Positions 23,636-35,191 of a stretch of DNA of 64,000 bases are shown here, piece after piece (positions within the stretch are counted from its first letter, which is position 1; each line of letters opens with the position of its first letter). The DNA is from Macrobrachium rosenbergii (lineage: Eukaryota; Arthropoda; Malacostraca; Decapoda; Palaemonidae): assembly GCF_040412425.1 (NCBI RefSeq), contig NC_089741.1, forward strand, positions 37,031,419-37,095,418, written 5' to 3'. The translations under genes and the position numbers were made by a program. The notes below the pieces were generated by a model. It had not been told where the DNA came from. It searched no databases and worked only from the letters and a program-made list of their open reading frames with translations.

Positions 23636-24209
23636 TGGATAGTGACGTCAATAAAGAGATAGAATGTAATCACAAAATATTCAGGTAGACAGTAACATTT
23701 GGTCTTCGCCTGTCCAGTACTTTTATTTTGAGACAGACAGACACGGCCGTCCAGCCGAATAAAAGAACAGGTATAAAAAATGGAGAAATATTTGTTGTTG
23801 CTGAGAGAGAGAGAGAGAGAGAAGAATCTAATTAGTAAAAAAGAAAATGGCTGTGTGGCACCTGGTTCTAATTATTGCTAGCCATTAGCGATAGTAGTAA
23901 AGCAGCAAAAAAAAAAAATATATACCGTAAAAAACTTTTCCCGTTTACTTATGTTTTCGTTTTTTTTTTTTTTTTTTTGTCTTCGGAAAGGAAGGGGATG
24001 GGGGATGGGAGAGGCTCGTAGAATAACCTCCTCTCTAATTTATAATTCTGTTTCCGTGGTTGGAAAAAATTAACCCTCCCATTTTTTCTGAGGTTGTCGA
24101 GGGGGTGGGGGCGGGGGTGGGGGAGAATTTCCCTTCTTAATTTAAAATTCTGCTTTCATGGGTTTTACAATTTTGGAAAAAATTAACCCTTCCAGTTTCT
24201 TGTCTGATT

Positions 24210-24612
24210 TTTAGTTTCTGTAAACGAAAACTATTGTGCCGGCTTTGTCTGTCCGCCCGCACTTTTTCTGTCCGCCTCAGTTTAAAAAACTACTGAGGCT
24301 AGAGGGCTGCAAATTGTTATGTTGATCATCCACCCTCCAATCATCAAACTGTCCACATTGCAGTGCTCTAGCCTCAGTAGTTTTTATTCTATTTAAGGTT
24401 AAAGTTAGTCATAATCGTGCGTCTGGCAACGATATAGGAAAGGCCACCACCGTGCCTTAGTTAAAGTTTCATGGGCCGTGGCTCATACAGCATTATACCG
24501 AGAGCACCGGAGACAGTTCTGTTTCCGGTGGCCTTGATCTTACGCTGTAGCGGCTGCACAAAAACTGATTGTGCTGAAGAAACTTCGGCGCATTTTTTGC
24601 TTGTATTTTGAG
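24210..24612 (+). mobile_element. Family B multi-hairpin repeat, copy 3 (most complete)
   Basis: Reads CCGGCTTTGTCTGTCCGCCC, then the long hairpin CTACTGAGGCTAGAGGGCTG...CTCTAGCCTCAGTAG. TTAAGGTTAAAGTTAGTCAT, CATGGGCCGTGGCTCAT and the hairpin GCACCGGAGACAG/CTGTTTCCGGTGGC follow, then the end hairpin GAAGAAACTTC within CTGAAGAAACTTCGGCGCAT. It used as the reference orientation. No open frame of note. Confidence 0.9.
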
Positions 24613-25194
24613 AAACCCTTTCAATAAAAACGAAATAAAGTCCCATTAGTCCGGGCTTCGTCGCGGTACGTCACGTCCTTATAGCAGGGGCCTTCTGTCA
24701 AAGTATCGTCAGTTCTGACGGTATACGCACAGTATATTTCGGCCACTCAAGGCTTTCCTGTGCCTTGTCTTCCACAAATCTCCACCCATTTTCAGTCTCC
24801 AGTCTCATAGTTCTCTTCCAAGTACTGTTTTCTCCAGGGTGGTAGGAAGGACATGTCCAAACCATCTCCATTTCACCTTCATCTACCTAATAATGTTTTT
24901 CTATTTTTGTTTAAAGATTCAGACACCTATGGTAGGTTGCAAGGTTCCATCTCAGGCGCGGGACGACTGTTCGTATGTGTCAGTTGTATCCGGATTATAT
25001 TGATGGACACCCATCCAAGGAGCGAACAGACGAGACGTGTGTATTTTTTCTGACCAGCGGTATTATCAAACCATCGTAAATAGACATATATATATTTATA
25101 CGGCGAATTTCAGTGTGGTCCTAAAATCTTTGACGATTGTAGCCAGTATCAGTTTGGTCATTTAATAAGCTTAATGATGAGTTTATTTGACGAA

Positions 25195-25197
<3 letters not shown>

Positions 25198-25239
<42 letters not shown>

Positions 25240-25299
25240 TAGCTGTTCGTCTCTTTGTTGGTCATTATTTGTGTCATGCAGTTTGCACACGTGTACCTG

Positions 25300-25365
<66 letters not shown>

Positions 25366-25529
25366 TAGCTGTCCGTCTCTCTCTTTGTCATTATTTTTGT
25401 CATGCAGTTTGTACAGGTGTACCTGAGATTCTCTCTCTCACTCTCTCTCTCTCTCTCTCTCGTTTAGCTGTCCGTCTCTCTCTCTGTCAGTATTTTTGTC
25501 ATGCAGTTTGTACAGGTGTACCTGAGATT

Positions 25530-25588
<59 letters not shown>

Positions 25589-25590
25589 AG
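25198..25590. repeat. ~110-130 bp tandem repeat with embedded (CT)n
   Basis: Three units of CGTTTAGCTGTCCGTCTCTC, TTTGTCATTATTTTTGTCATG, CAGTTTGTACAGGTGTACCTG, AGAT, then (CT)n. A fourth diverged unit stands apart at about 25921-26053. Confidence 0.93.
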
Positions 25591-26006
25591 GGGGAGAGGG
25601 AGGCAAAGGATGACTAGGACAGAAAGGAATCGTCTCGACAGACGGCAGGGCGATAAGATACCCTGAGGACAGCTGGACAGAAAGGTCCATAGGATCAATA
25701 GATAGGAGCCCTTGGAGATAGTGCTTGTCTTCTAGGTACTAGGGCGTATGGGGGCAGGGTGACGGGGGATGAGTAAGATAGTGTTTGGTGGGTTGGGGAG
25801 TAAGATAGTGTTTAGGGGTAGGGGAGACGGGGTGGGGCGGGAGGAAGGGGTAAAGAACTCAGTCCATGTCTGAAATGATAATGAAGGCGTGGTCGACGCT
25901 GGACTGGATAAATGTCAGTTTGAATGCTTGTGTGTGTTTCTCTCTCTCTATTTTGCTGTCTTTGTCACTATTTTTGTCAAGCAGTTTTTCCTCTAGTGAA
26001 TCCGAG

Positions 26007-26008
<2 letters not shown>

Positions 26009-26061
<53 letters not shown>

Positions 26062-26183
26062 TCATAGGCTAGCCTTTGTTAAAGGGCATTTTCCGTCCAC
26101 AAAACGCTTTTGTGTGCCACCTATATTTGTCAGGGTCCTTTGAAGTTTTGAGAGATTTGAGGCTGCGTATTTTCTAGCAGGTA

Positions 26184-26255
<72 letters not shown>
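26009..26255. repeat. Two (CT)n tracts
   Basis: Tracts at 26009-26053 and 26188-26255, the second about 34 units. The stretch 25600-25920 between arrays is G-rich on the plus strand (repeated AGTAAGATAGTGTTTGG) and unassigned. 26256-26980 shows nothing recognisable. Confidence 0.95.
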
Positions 26256-26257
<2 letters not shown>

Positions 26258-26977
26258 GGCTTAAAGGCGTGAACTAGCTGACAGCTCTTGGTACACTGGC
26301 TTTTCATCGCTCATAATTCTGCCGGGAAAACAACATTTCAAGTGTATGAATATTCAATGAATTTGGAAGCAAGCTTCCCCAGAATAGAATCGCCTTTTGT
26401 GAAAAAGGGAAAGGATTATGGTAATAATAATAGGTAAATATAAACAACACACTCACGCACACACACATTAATACATATATATATGCATATAAAGTCCAAA
26501 GTTGCTGAATATCCTAGGTATATGGGCTGTTTATACTACCAATTTTATTTTTTTCCACAATGAGAATCTTGTATTTCCCTGTGGATGAGTTTTCATCTTT
26601 ATATTAAACTGTCAAGAATGGGTGTTTGTTGTAACCTGTGAAGATACTTCAAGAAAACTGATTGACCAGGCTTGATTTTGAACATGTATTTTTTTCGTTA
26701 ATTTAAGAGTTAGATTCGTAAACTCTTGTTTAATATGTAAAATTTCATACTCAGAATGAGAATTAGCATCTAAATAAAGTCAATTCGGACATCTAAAATG
26801 TATTCAGTAGAATATCTAGAATTAAATATCTATAACAGTATTCGACAGAACAACTAGAATTAGATACCTGATAATATATTCAATGAGATTATCGGTGTAA
26901 TTTGAATACTCGGTAGAACGTTCAGTTAGGCAACTAAAAGGGTGTATTTTTTACTGGGACAACATTCCCTTCAATAC

Positions 26978-27480
<503 letters not shown>

Positions 27481-27589
27481 ACGTTCAGGTAATTATAAAT
27501 GACGCTTCCTCACGAGCCACCGCAAGGGCCCACCACGGAACCACAGGTGCGGAGGATTTGGACCGCATAATCAGCCTGTCTGCACTAGT

Positions 27590-27866
27590 CTTTGGTGCAC
27601 TGTGGGGCATTACTTAAGGGTCTTTGCAGTCCCTTCGGCCCCTAGCTGCAACACCTTTCATTCATTCTACTTACACCTGTTCATATTCTCTTTCGTCCGT
27701 CTCACTTTCCTCAACCTCTCTAATAATTGATCTTATAGTGGTACTATGAGGTTTTCTCGTGTTTCACCCTTCAGAGACCTTTTAGTGTCAGTTTCTTCAG
27801 CGCTGAATGACCTCTTTAGGTCCCAGCGATTGAAGGCCTAAATTCTATATCGTATTCATTCTATCC
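27590..27866 (+). mobile_element. Family A retroposon copy
   Basis: GGTGCACTGTGGGGCATTAC, TTAAGGGTCTTTGCAGTCCC, TTCGGCCCCTAGCTGCAACA, CCTCTCTAATAATTGATC, AGCGCTGAATGACCTCTTTA, GGTCCCAGCGATTGAAGGCC and a degraded tail ATTCTATATCGTATTC. Every block of the full element is present. Confidence 0.87.
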
Positions 27867-28148
27867 ACATGTCTCAATTGTATCTGGTGTTAATTATTGG
27901 TCATGACGTTTTAAAACATCATTCTGTAGTTCCGTATGATTCCAAGCTTTAATGATCCATTTTTCTTTCTGTAAATTATTTTAAAACGTTAATTTTATTT
28001 CTGTCTTTGAGTTCTCTCGGTGAGAAGATCACGTGAGGTCCATCTTGGATCTCGTCGCGGGCGGATGATGATGTCTCATGTCCGCCGACGCCCATTGAGA
28101 CCAGCGAACCTGAACGGTCGAGGTTTACCCGTCGCCCACGCTGAAGCG

Positions 28149-28149
<1 letters not shown>

Positions 28150-28191
<42 letters not shown>

Positions 28192-28193
28192 TC
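28150..28193. repeat. (CT)n microsatellite, interrupted
   Basis: About 20 CT units with a TT break at 28180. The surrounding 27980-28360 has an open frame on the minus strand without a recognisable motif. Confidence 0.9.
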
Positions 28194-28397
28194 TTCGAAA
28201 AATTGTCGTAAGGATACACAATGCGTCAGTCAGCGCACAATCGAAGATTCTGACGAACCTTTTGTGGTATTTCCGTCTAATGAATTCAGCTACACCTGTA
28301 GTCCACATGTGCGACAGTGCAGGCCTCATTACACCTGTTCTAAACACGAATACCACCAAAAGGTATGATGATATTTTCGGTTAATCTTCTCTGTTTG

Positions 28398-28975
28398 TAT
28401 ACAAAGGACGGCTTGCTTGAACGAGCAAGAGGGCCTTATTGTTTGTACGAGCATGAGGGCTCATTGTTTGTACGAACAAGAGGGCCTGCTTGCTGTACAG
28501 CAAGAGAGCGTATTGTTTGTATGGAGCAGAGAACATAGGCTAGGGCTTGCTTGTATGAGCAAGAGGACGTAGGCTATTGCTTGTATGAGCAAGAGGACAT
28601 AGGCTGTTGCTTGTATGAGCAAGAGCAAGAGGGCCTGTTGTTTGTAAGGAGCAAGAGGGGTATTGCTTGTATGAGAAAGAGGGGGTATTGCTTGTACAGG
28701 CAAGAGACGTATTGCTTTTACGAGCAAGATATTGCTTGCACGAGCAAGAGGACGCATTGCTTGCAATGAGCAAGACGAGCAAGAGGACGCTATTGCTTGC
28801 ACGAGCAAGAGGACGCATTGCATGCACGAGCAAGAGGGCCTATTGCTGGTACGAGCAAGAGGGCCTATTGCTGGTACGACCAAGAGGACTTATTGCTTGT
28901 ATGAGCAAGAGGACTTATTGCTTGCACGAGCTGGAGAACGCATTGCTTGTACGAGCAAGAGGACATATTTGCACA
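28398..28975. repeat. ~28 bp semi-palindromic minisatellite
   Basis: About 20 units of ATTGCTTGTACGAGCAAGAG plus GACGT/GGCCT. The core TTGCTTGTACGAGCAA is nearly self-complementary, so the array can form many small hairpins. Because units keep close to 28-30 bases, several frames stay open on both strands (reading CLYEQED, LLVRARG, LLALVHTSN). I treat these as repeat translations. Confidence 0.93.
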
Positions 28976-29269
28976 GGGCCATGTTAACGTATCAACAAAA
29001 AGAAAAACGGTGCGGAAATTTGACTGGCGAGAATGGGAGACTGAGGCGTTAAGTCCTCTTAATACGAATGGCTTAGCCAGAGTTCTTGGCCTGGGATTGG
29101 CTGGAAAAGGTTGGAGGATTGGCTGTTTAATTAGAATATTCATGGAGGGGGAGATCGGCGGCGTCGTCTTCCCCTTCAGACATACATCATCATCATCATG
29201 ATCTTCTTCTTCCTTTCCTCTCTACTATTTTAGCCTGGCTTTCTCCTCCTGCCCCTTTATTTGCCTTGT

Positions 29270-29273
<4 letters not shown>

Positions 29274-29307
<34 letters not shown>

Positions 29308-29370
29308 ACACAAACGTACATTAAACACACGACTTACAATGCAAACACACACATGTCCTTCCTATGCCTT

Positions 29371-29408
<38 letters not shown>

Positions 29409-29587
29409 GTGGACTTAGACGCAAACGCTCTCTCTCTGTGGAAACTTACACGCAAACACACACTCACTCATCTCTTCCTTCCTTCACGCTCTCTTCCTCC
29501 CTCCCCTCCCCTCCCCCTCCCCTGTACGCTTACACAAACACACGCACACACACACACATCTCTCACTAATGGTTTCCACAGCCTGTA

Positions 29588-29632
<45 letters not shown>
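29274..29632. repeat. (CT)n tracts with ACAC-rich spacers
   Basis: CT tracts at 29274-29306, 29375-29406 and 29591-29632. The first two spacers share ACACAAACGTACA/ACACGCAAACACAC and GGACTTAGACGCAAACGC-like sequence, suggesting an old ~100 bp duplication. Confidence 0.88.
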
Positions 29633-29635
<3 letters not shown>

Positions 29636-29691
29636 CGCCGGAGGAGTCCCTAGAGCCTTCAGATCGCCCATCCTTCTTTATTGCTTCTTGC

Positions 29692-29742
29692 TCCTCCTCC
29701 TCCTCCTCCTCCTCCTCCTCCTCCTCCTCCTCCTCCTCCTCC
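29692..29742. repeat. (TCC)n microsatellite
   Basis: Seventeen TCC units, reading as a serine or arginine run only by chance. Confidence 0.95.
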
Positions 29743-29857
29743 TCTCCTCCTTCGTCGAAGATAACACCTGGTGCCCTTTTAAATTGGCAGGTAAAAGTAG
29801 ACCCATATAGGTCAGTCGTCCTGTCGTATGGGAAAGGAGTAAAAGTAAAAGGGGGAT

Positions 29858-30152
29858 AGTGCTGCAGTGCACCTCACGCGGTGCACCGTAGCATTACTTA
29901 TGTTCTTTGCAGCGTCCCTACTGCCCCCTAGCAGCAGCAGCCCCTTCATTTCTTCTGCTGCAACCCATCCACATTCTCTTTCTTCCGTCTTGCTATCCAC
30001 CTCTCGCAACAATTGATTTATGTGCAACTGCGAGGGTTCCTCCCGTTACACCTTTCAAACCTTTCTAATCAATGTCCTTTTCAGCGCAGAATGACCCTGT
30101 AGGTCCCAGCGCTTGGCCTTTGGCCAAAATTCTGTATTCCATTCCATTCCTA
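29858..30152 (+). mobile_element. Family A retroposon, full-length copy
   Basis: GGGGGATAGTGCTGCAGTGC, ACCTCACGCGGTGCACCGTA, GCATTACTTATGTTCTTTGC, AGCGTCCCTACTGCCCCC, ACATTCTCTTTCTTCCGTC, TTGCTATCCACCTCTCGC, AACAATTG, TTACACCTTTCAAACCTTTC, AGCGCAGAATGACCCTGTAG, GGTCCCAGCGCTTGGCCTTT and the tail GTATTCCATTCCATTCC. About 295 bp; a good reference for the family. Confidence 0.9.
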
Positions 30153-30230
30153 TAAAGGAGTAAAAGGGACATATTTATTTTAATTTTCATTTTTGCAAGG
30201 TCTGTAGATTCTGGAAACAGTCAGTTCCTC

Positions 30231-30497
30231 GTTGGGCGAGTGGGTTCCGTTCTCAGCTAGCACTCTGGTGGCTGCGAGTTCGAATCTCCGACCGACCAAT
30301 GAAGAATAAGAGGAATTTATTTCGGTGATAGAAATTAATTTCTCGCTGTAATGTGGCTCGATTCCCCAATAAGCTGTTGGTCCTGTTGCTAGGTAACTAG
30401 TTGGTTCTAGCCACGTAAAATAAATCTAATCCTTCGGGCCAGCCCTAGGAGACCTGTTAATCAGCTCAGTGGTCTGGTTAAACTAAGATATACTCTT
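30231..30497 (+). mobile_element. tRNA-derived SINE, best copy
   Basis: The head GTTGGGCGAGTGGGTTCCG, TTCTCAGCTAGCACTCTGG (A-box region) and GCGAGTTCGAATCTCCGACC (B box) resembles a tRNA gene. The body continues TTATTTCGGTGATAGAAATT, ATGTGGCTCGATTCCCCAAT, AAGCTGTTGGTCCTGTTGCT, TAGTTGGTTCTAGCCACG and TCCTTCGGGCCAGCCCTAGG, ending AGTGGTCTGGTTAAACTAAG. No poly(A) is evident. Confidence 0.85.
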
Positions 30498-30732
30498 TTG
30501 GGGAGACAGTCAACACATAATCATGAGTGTAATAAACCATATTTACTCTTTTAAAGTTTTCGGGTTCGGGACCTTTACTATTGTGACGCCAGGTTTATAA
30601 AGATTGATATCCCACCAACATTTCCATCAGGGCATTGTGGTTAAGTGATAGCAATGTTTAAAAATGTTTTTGGTTTTGATTTTTAGTCTTTCAATATCTG
30701 CAGTACTTAACAGATTCCCCTAACCCTAACTA

Positions 30733-30735
<3 letters not shown>

Positions 30736-30793
<58 letters not shown>

Positions 30794-30934
30794 GAAAAGT
30801 TGTAGCATAATCTTGCACTTTGTCGTTAACCTTTTCAGAATACGAGAAGCATATTTTTCGTGGGGCCTTTTCTCTCTTTGTTCTGCCTCAAAATATATGC
30901 CCCACATTTCGTACCTTCATATTTCTGCGATTAT

Positions 30935-30992
<58 letters not shown>
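30736..30992. repeat. (TAA)n and (CT)n microsatellites
   Basis: About 19 AAT units at 30736-30792 and 28 CT units at 30936-30992, separated by unique sequence. Confidence 0.96.
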
Positions 30993-30997
<5 letters not shown>

Positions 30998-31067
30998 TAC
31001 CTCACGGCATCCTGACTTACATAAATCAGTAATGGAACCTGTGGAGAGTGTCCTATAAGCCGCCATC

Positions 31068-31405
31068 TTATCATTCCCACTTTCCCTCCACTTCCTCCTC
31101 TCCTTCCTCCACTTCCCTCCTGTTTTCTCCTCCTCTATCCCTCCTTTTCCCTCGTCTTTCCTCCATTTTTCCTCTTTCCTACCTCCACTTTCCCTCTCCC
31201 TCTATCCCTCCACTTTCCTCCCTATCCCTTCCACTTTCCTCTTCCCTCCACTTTTCCCCTTTCCTACTCTCTCCCTCCACTTTCCCTACTCTCTCCCCTT
31301 TACCTTCCTCTCCACTTTTACCCTCCACTTTCCCTCCTCTATCCTCCACTCCTCCACTTTCCCTTCCTCCTCTTTCCTTCTTTCCCTACTCTCCTCCTCC
31401 TTCTT
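31068..31405. repeat. Long polypyrimidine tract built on CTCCACTTTCCCT
   Basis: About 340 bases that are almost wholly C and T on the plus strand, made of degenerate CTCCACTTTCCCT units of 13-20 bases. Long homopurine-homopyrimidine stretches of this kind can form triplex (H-DNA). The P/S-rich open frame is composition-driven. Confidence 0.9.
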
Positions 31406-31630
31406 TGTGGTGAGGGAGGCCAAGAAGATGATGACCACCACCACCACCACCAGGAATTCGGTCTTCCTGTTGAGGTCCCTCTTATCGTGGCCTCGCCGGA
31501 AGTGGGCGTGCAGTTGCACGCTCTGCCCACAGGATATCTCTCTCCTTCTTTGTTTTGTGATTTCGCGAAAGCTGCTTTTTATGCTCGAGTTTCATTTTCG
31601 ACTTGCTGCTCGTCCTCCGATGTAGGGCCT

Positions 31631-31644
31631 TCTCTCTCTCTCTC

Positions 31645-31682
<38 letters not shown>

Positions 31683-31886
31683 CCCTTCGAGTCATCCGAG
31701 ATTTCCTGGTGGATAGCTTTACAGCTCCCATTACTTCCAAGTCTTGGAACCCTTCCCTTCGCCATCTTAATCTTCTTATTATTTTTATTTCCGAGAATTA
31801 ATCTCTCTGACTCTCCTCCTCGCAATTAACCTGTCCTACCTGAGGAAGAGTCACATCTACCTATGGGAGATGGGACCATTCTACAA

Positions 31887-31932
<46 letters not shown>
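31631..31932. repeat. Two (CT)n tracts
   Basis: Tracts at 31631-31682 (one CC break) and 31891-31932. Each is followed by CTGAGGAA-type and TCCTCCTCGCA-type spacers that look weakly duplicated (31801-31855 and 31955-32010). Confidence 0.88.
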
Positions 31933-31936
<4 letters not shown>

Positions 31937-32154
31937 CTCCCTCCTTTGCTGTCAACCTATCTCACCTGAGGAACGATTTACACACCATCCTCCTCGTATC
32001 ACATCCTCCCATCCTTCCTTCCTTCCGTTTGGGTTCTCAGTTGCCTCGTTGCACGCGACCGGGATCGATTCCGGGGCCGGGGCTTCACGGCGGAGGCGAC
32101 TGTAGGACTCGGGGAGAGATATTGTGTTGATAACAGGTGCGATAAGTCGGTTAA

Positions 32155-32350
32155 ATTTCAGGAAGTCGTGCTCTCTCTCTCTCTCTCCGACTTGTCACTG
32201 AAGAAGATAATTTCAGGAAGTCGTAATCTTGAATTTTTTTATGTCTATGGTCGTCCTTCTCTCTCTGACTGGTCACTGAAGAAGATAATTTCAGGAAGTC
32301 GTAATCTTGAATTTTTTTTGTCTATGGTCGTCCTCTCTCTCTCTCTCTCA
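32155..32350. repeat. ~98 bp tandem repeat
   Basis: Two full units and a start of a third: ATTTCAGGAAGTCGTAATCT, TGAATTTTTT, TGTCTATGGTCGTCC, a CT tract, then CACTGAAGAAGATA. Confidence 0.92.
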
Positions 32351-32459
32351 GGCCTCTTTTCACTGACGGGATTAAGTGAATGTGTTTGGTACACAATGCT
32401 TAACTCCTGCATCGTTATTTGGTTCAAAGTTACATAAATCTTGTTTTACAGAAAAAAAT

Positions 32460-32990
32460 CATACGTACATACATACATACATAGTAATATCTCTTCAAAA
32501 ATATGTATGCATATATCATACATATGCGATTTGGTCCACGTAATCACTTATATCACATATGCATACATACATACATCATACATGCTTACATAGGTCAGTT
32601 TTTACATCACAGTATCACTTCACACGTATGCATTCATAAATATAATGTATACATAGGCGTGTATACATATGTTTCACACATCATGCATTATGCTTGCATA
32701 CATGAAGATTTTACATCACAGCTTATATACATACGCAAGTATGTATTTGCATCACAGCCATGCATCCACAAATACATAGATACTGTATACGTATGTATAC
32801 ATACACACAATACTATGCAGTTGTGCATGAATTCATACACTAGTGCATACATTCTGTAAAAAGAATAATATACATCACTGTTCAGTTATGCACGCATTCA
32901 TACACTAGTGCATACATTATACATTCTTCAACAAAAAATATTACACGTCAGTTTTCAGTTATGCATGAATTCACAACTAGTCCACACACA
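32460..32990. repeat. Degenerate CATA-rich repeats
   Basis: Scattered CATACATAC and TATGCAT words, including a near duplicate TTCATACACTAGTGCATACAT at about 32831 and 32889. The adjacent 33000-33330 is more GC-rich, with TGACGTCAC and a short (TCC)n, and no gene recognised. Confidence 0.75.
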
Positions 32991-33325
32991 CACATTCTTT
33001 GAATAAAAATGAATCTCACGAACGAAGGAGGGTGCAAAGCTCTCGCCAGAATTCGAAAGCCTTGACCCCAGGTCACGGCTACTCTTGGGTCACGTCTCGG
33101 GGAAAGGGAAAATCGTCATTTGGCGCCGAATTAAACTCGTTTCGTGGTGACGTCACTTCCTCCTCCTCCTCCTCCTCCTCCTCTGCAGTTGCTGATTATT
33201 TCGGGTGAAAAGTGGGACGTTTGACTGTAAATTGCTGATGATTGGCCGCTCGTTGTCTTGTCTTATTGAAGGTGCACCTGAGTTTCTCTCTGGTGCCAAA
33301 TTTGCAGTAATGGTGGAGTAGTATT

Positions 33326-33328
<3 letters not shown>

Positions 33329-33366
<38 letters not shown>

Positions 33367-33476
33367 CAGGCATAAATTTGGAGACAGGTTGAAGAATTTT
33401 CGTCTCTCTCTTGATCAGGTTGAAATAATTCTCTCACATGGCAAAACGTTATAAGGTAGATTTTCTTCTGTCCAGC

Positions 33477-33555
<79 letters not shown>
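33329..33555. repeat. (GA)n and (TA)n microsatellites
   Basis: (GA)n at 33329-33362 and about 38 TA units at 33480-33555. The 33585-33840 stretch that follows has a duplicated ACAATCG.CTTCGACTTCCTC word and an open frame without known motif. Confidence 0.95.
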
Positions 33556-33557
<2 letters not shown>

Positions 33558-34058
33558 TTTATGAAAATTCAGACAAAATTACATCTTGTATCCAAATTTA
33601 TGCCACGAATGAATTTCAAACAATCGTCTTCGACTTCCTCTCCCAAACAATCGGACTTCGACTTCCTCCCCGGGACTAGAGCAACAAATCGGGCATCGCA
33701 ATTTGCAATGGCAATCACGACCGAAGGTCAGTGGCGACAAAGGCGAACCTTTCGGGACGCCGCAATCACCCCGATGTCGGAAATGCACGGTTGCCGAGCT
33801 TTTGAGGACGCCCAAGAATTCCTTTGTTGCAGGACTCACTTTCTCTCTCTCTCTCAGGACGAGGTCCTGAAAGGCAGAAGGCAGGTATGATGGAAGGAAG
33901 CAAGGAAAAGGAAGGACATCTCGTCACACAAAGGATGTTTTTCTTTTCTTTCTTAATCTTCTTCTTTTTCTTCTTTTGTTTTTATTGTGTGTCCATTTGT
34001 TTGCAGAATCTGATTGCGAAATGGGGATGAGAAAGTTTTGTCTACGGTCATGTTTATT

Positions 34059-34059
<1 letters not shown>

Positions 34060-34102
<43 letters not shown>

Positions 34103-34202
34103 CAGAGATATTAGTTGGTTGCATTTACAATACCCTGGGAGATATTGTTTACTGCAGAGTCTTGATTGGGAAAGTGAATGATGCTTTTGTACATTGTCCA
34201 TG

Positions 34203-34286
<84 letters not shown>
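34060..34286. repeat. (GA)n, (GACA GA)n and long (GA)n
   Basis: (GA)n at 34060-34084 passes into GAGACA units to 34110. After a 95-base spacer, about 41 GA units occupy 34205-34286, among the longest pure GA tracts in the window. Confidence 0.97.
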
Positions 34287-34288
<2 letters not shown>

Positions 34289-34439
34289 TTTTGAGTGCAA
34301 TTGTAAGGGTTGCACAAGATAAGCTGTGAGTTTGTACTACTTATAGTATGACTAATATTATCAATTTCTAATTCCACAGTGCAGTTATCTTGTTGATATA
34401 GCTAGCGGACACACGCGGCTTCTGCTACAAGTATCCAGG

Positions 34440-34755
34440 TAGGGGGCAGTGCCGTCAGTGCACCCCTCACGGTGCACTGTAGGTGTTACTTGGTTCTCTG
34501 CAACGTTCCTCCGGCCCCCAGCTGCAGCCCCTCCCTTTTCATTCACTGTACCTACATTTATATCCTCTTTGTTTCATCTTACTTTTCTCCCTCTCCTAAC
34601 AATTGTTTCATAGTGCAACTGCTTTGAGGTTTTCCTCCTGTTACACCTTTCAAGCCTTTTTACTCTCGGTATTCCTTTCAGCGCTGAAAGGCCTCATAGG
34701 TCCCAGTGCTTGGCCTTTGGCCTAAATTTTATATTCCTTTCCATTCCATTCCATT
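34440..34755 (+). mobile_element. Family A retroposon, full-length copy
   Basis: GGTAGGGGGCAGTGCCGTCA, GTGCACCCCTCACGGTGCAC, TTACTTGGTTCTCTGCAACG, TTCCTCCGGCCCCCAGCTGC, CTCCCTCTCCTAACAATTG, TTTCATAGTGCAACTGC, TTACACCTTTCAAGCC, TCAGCGCTGAAAGGCCTCAT, GTGCTTGGCCTTTGGCC and the tail CCATTCCATTCCATT. Every block is present. Confidence 0.9.
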
Positions 34756-35191
34756 TTGACAATTACAACTCCTATGGACATTTAGGTCTGTAGACTCTAG
34801 TGGCACTACAAACACAGCCAATAATATTGTTTAGATGGTACTGGCACTCATATATAAATAATACGGTATTACTTCTGCTTAAAAGAAATAAACTTAATTC
34901 CAAAGTAAGAGCTTCGTAACGAAGTAGGTTGGTGTACTTATTAGTCCAATTTTACCCTAACGAGGTAACTAGGACCAGGCATCTGTCATGATCAGCTGAT
35001 CTCATTTTCATTTAAGGTCTTATGGGGCGGGTCTTGTTAATTAGTTTGGGTCGTTAATGCTATTTAGGTCAGTCCCCCAAGATGGACTTTTTTTTTTTCT
35101 GGTCTTTAACTGTGTTTGACTTGGCGTCGTCCAGCTTGGGATCAGTTGCTCATTACATGGGCCCTTTATAATATGATTTCCCCTTGTAGTG

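Noticed and set aside
28461..29052. Overlapping 97-140 residue frames on both strands
   Set aside because: They follow the 28-bp minisatellite; no start context, splice signal or non-repeat domain is present.
29692..29742. Serine or arginine homopolymer protein
   Set aside because: It is a pure (TCC)n microsatellite.
31048..31413. 121-residue proline/serine-rich frame
   Set aside because: It results from the polypyrimidine tract composition.
33438..33890. 150-residue frame after a (TA)n tract
   Set aside because: The first third is IYIYIY from TA repeats; the rest has no motif and no splice-site support.
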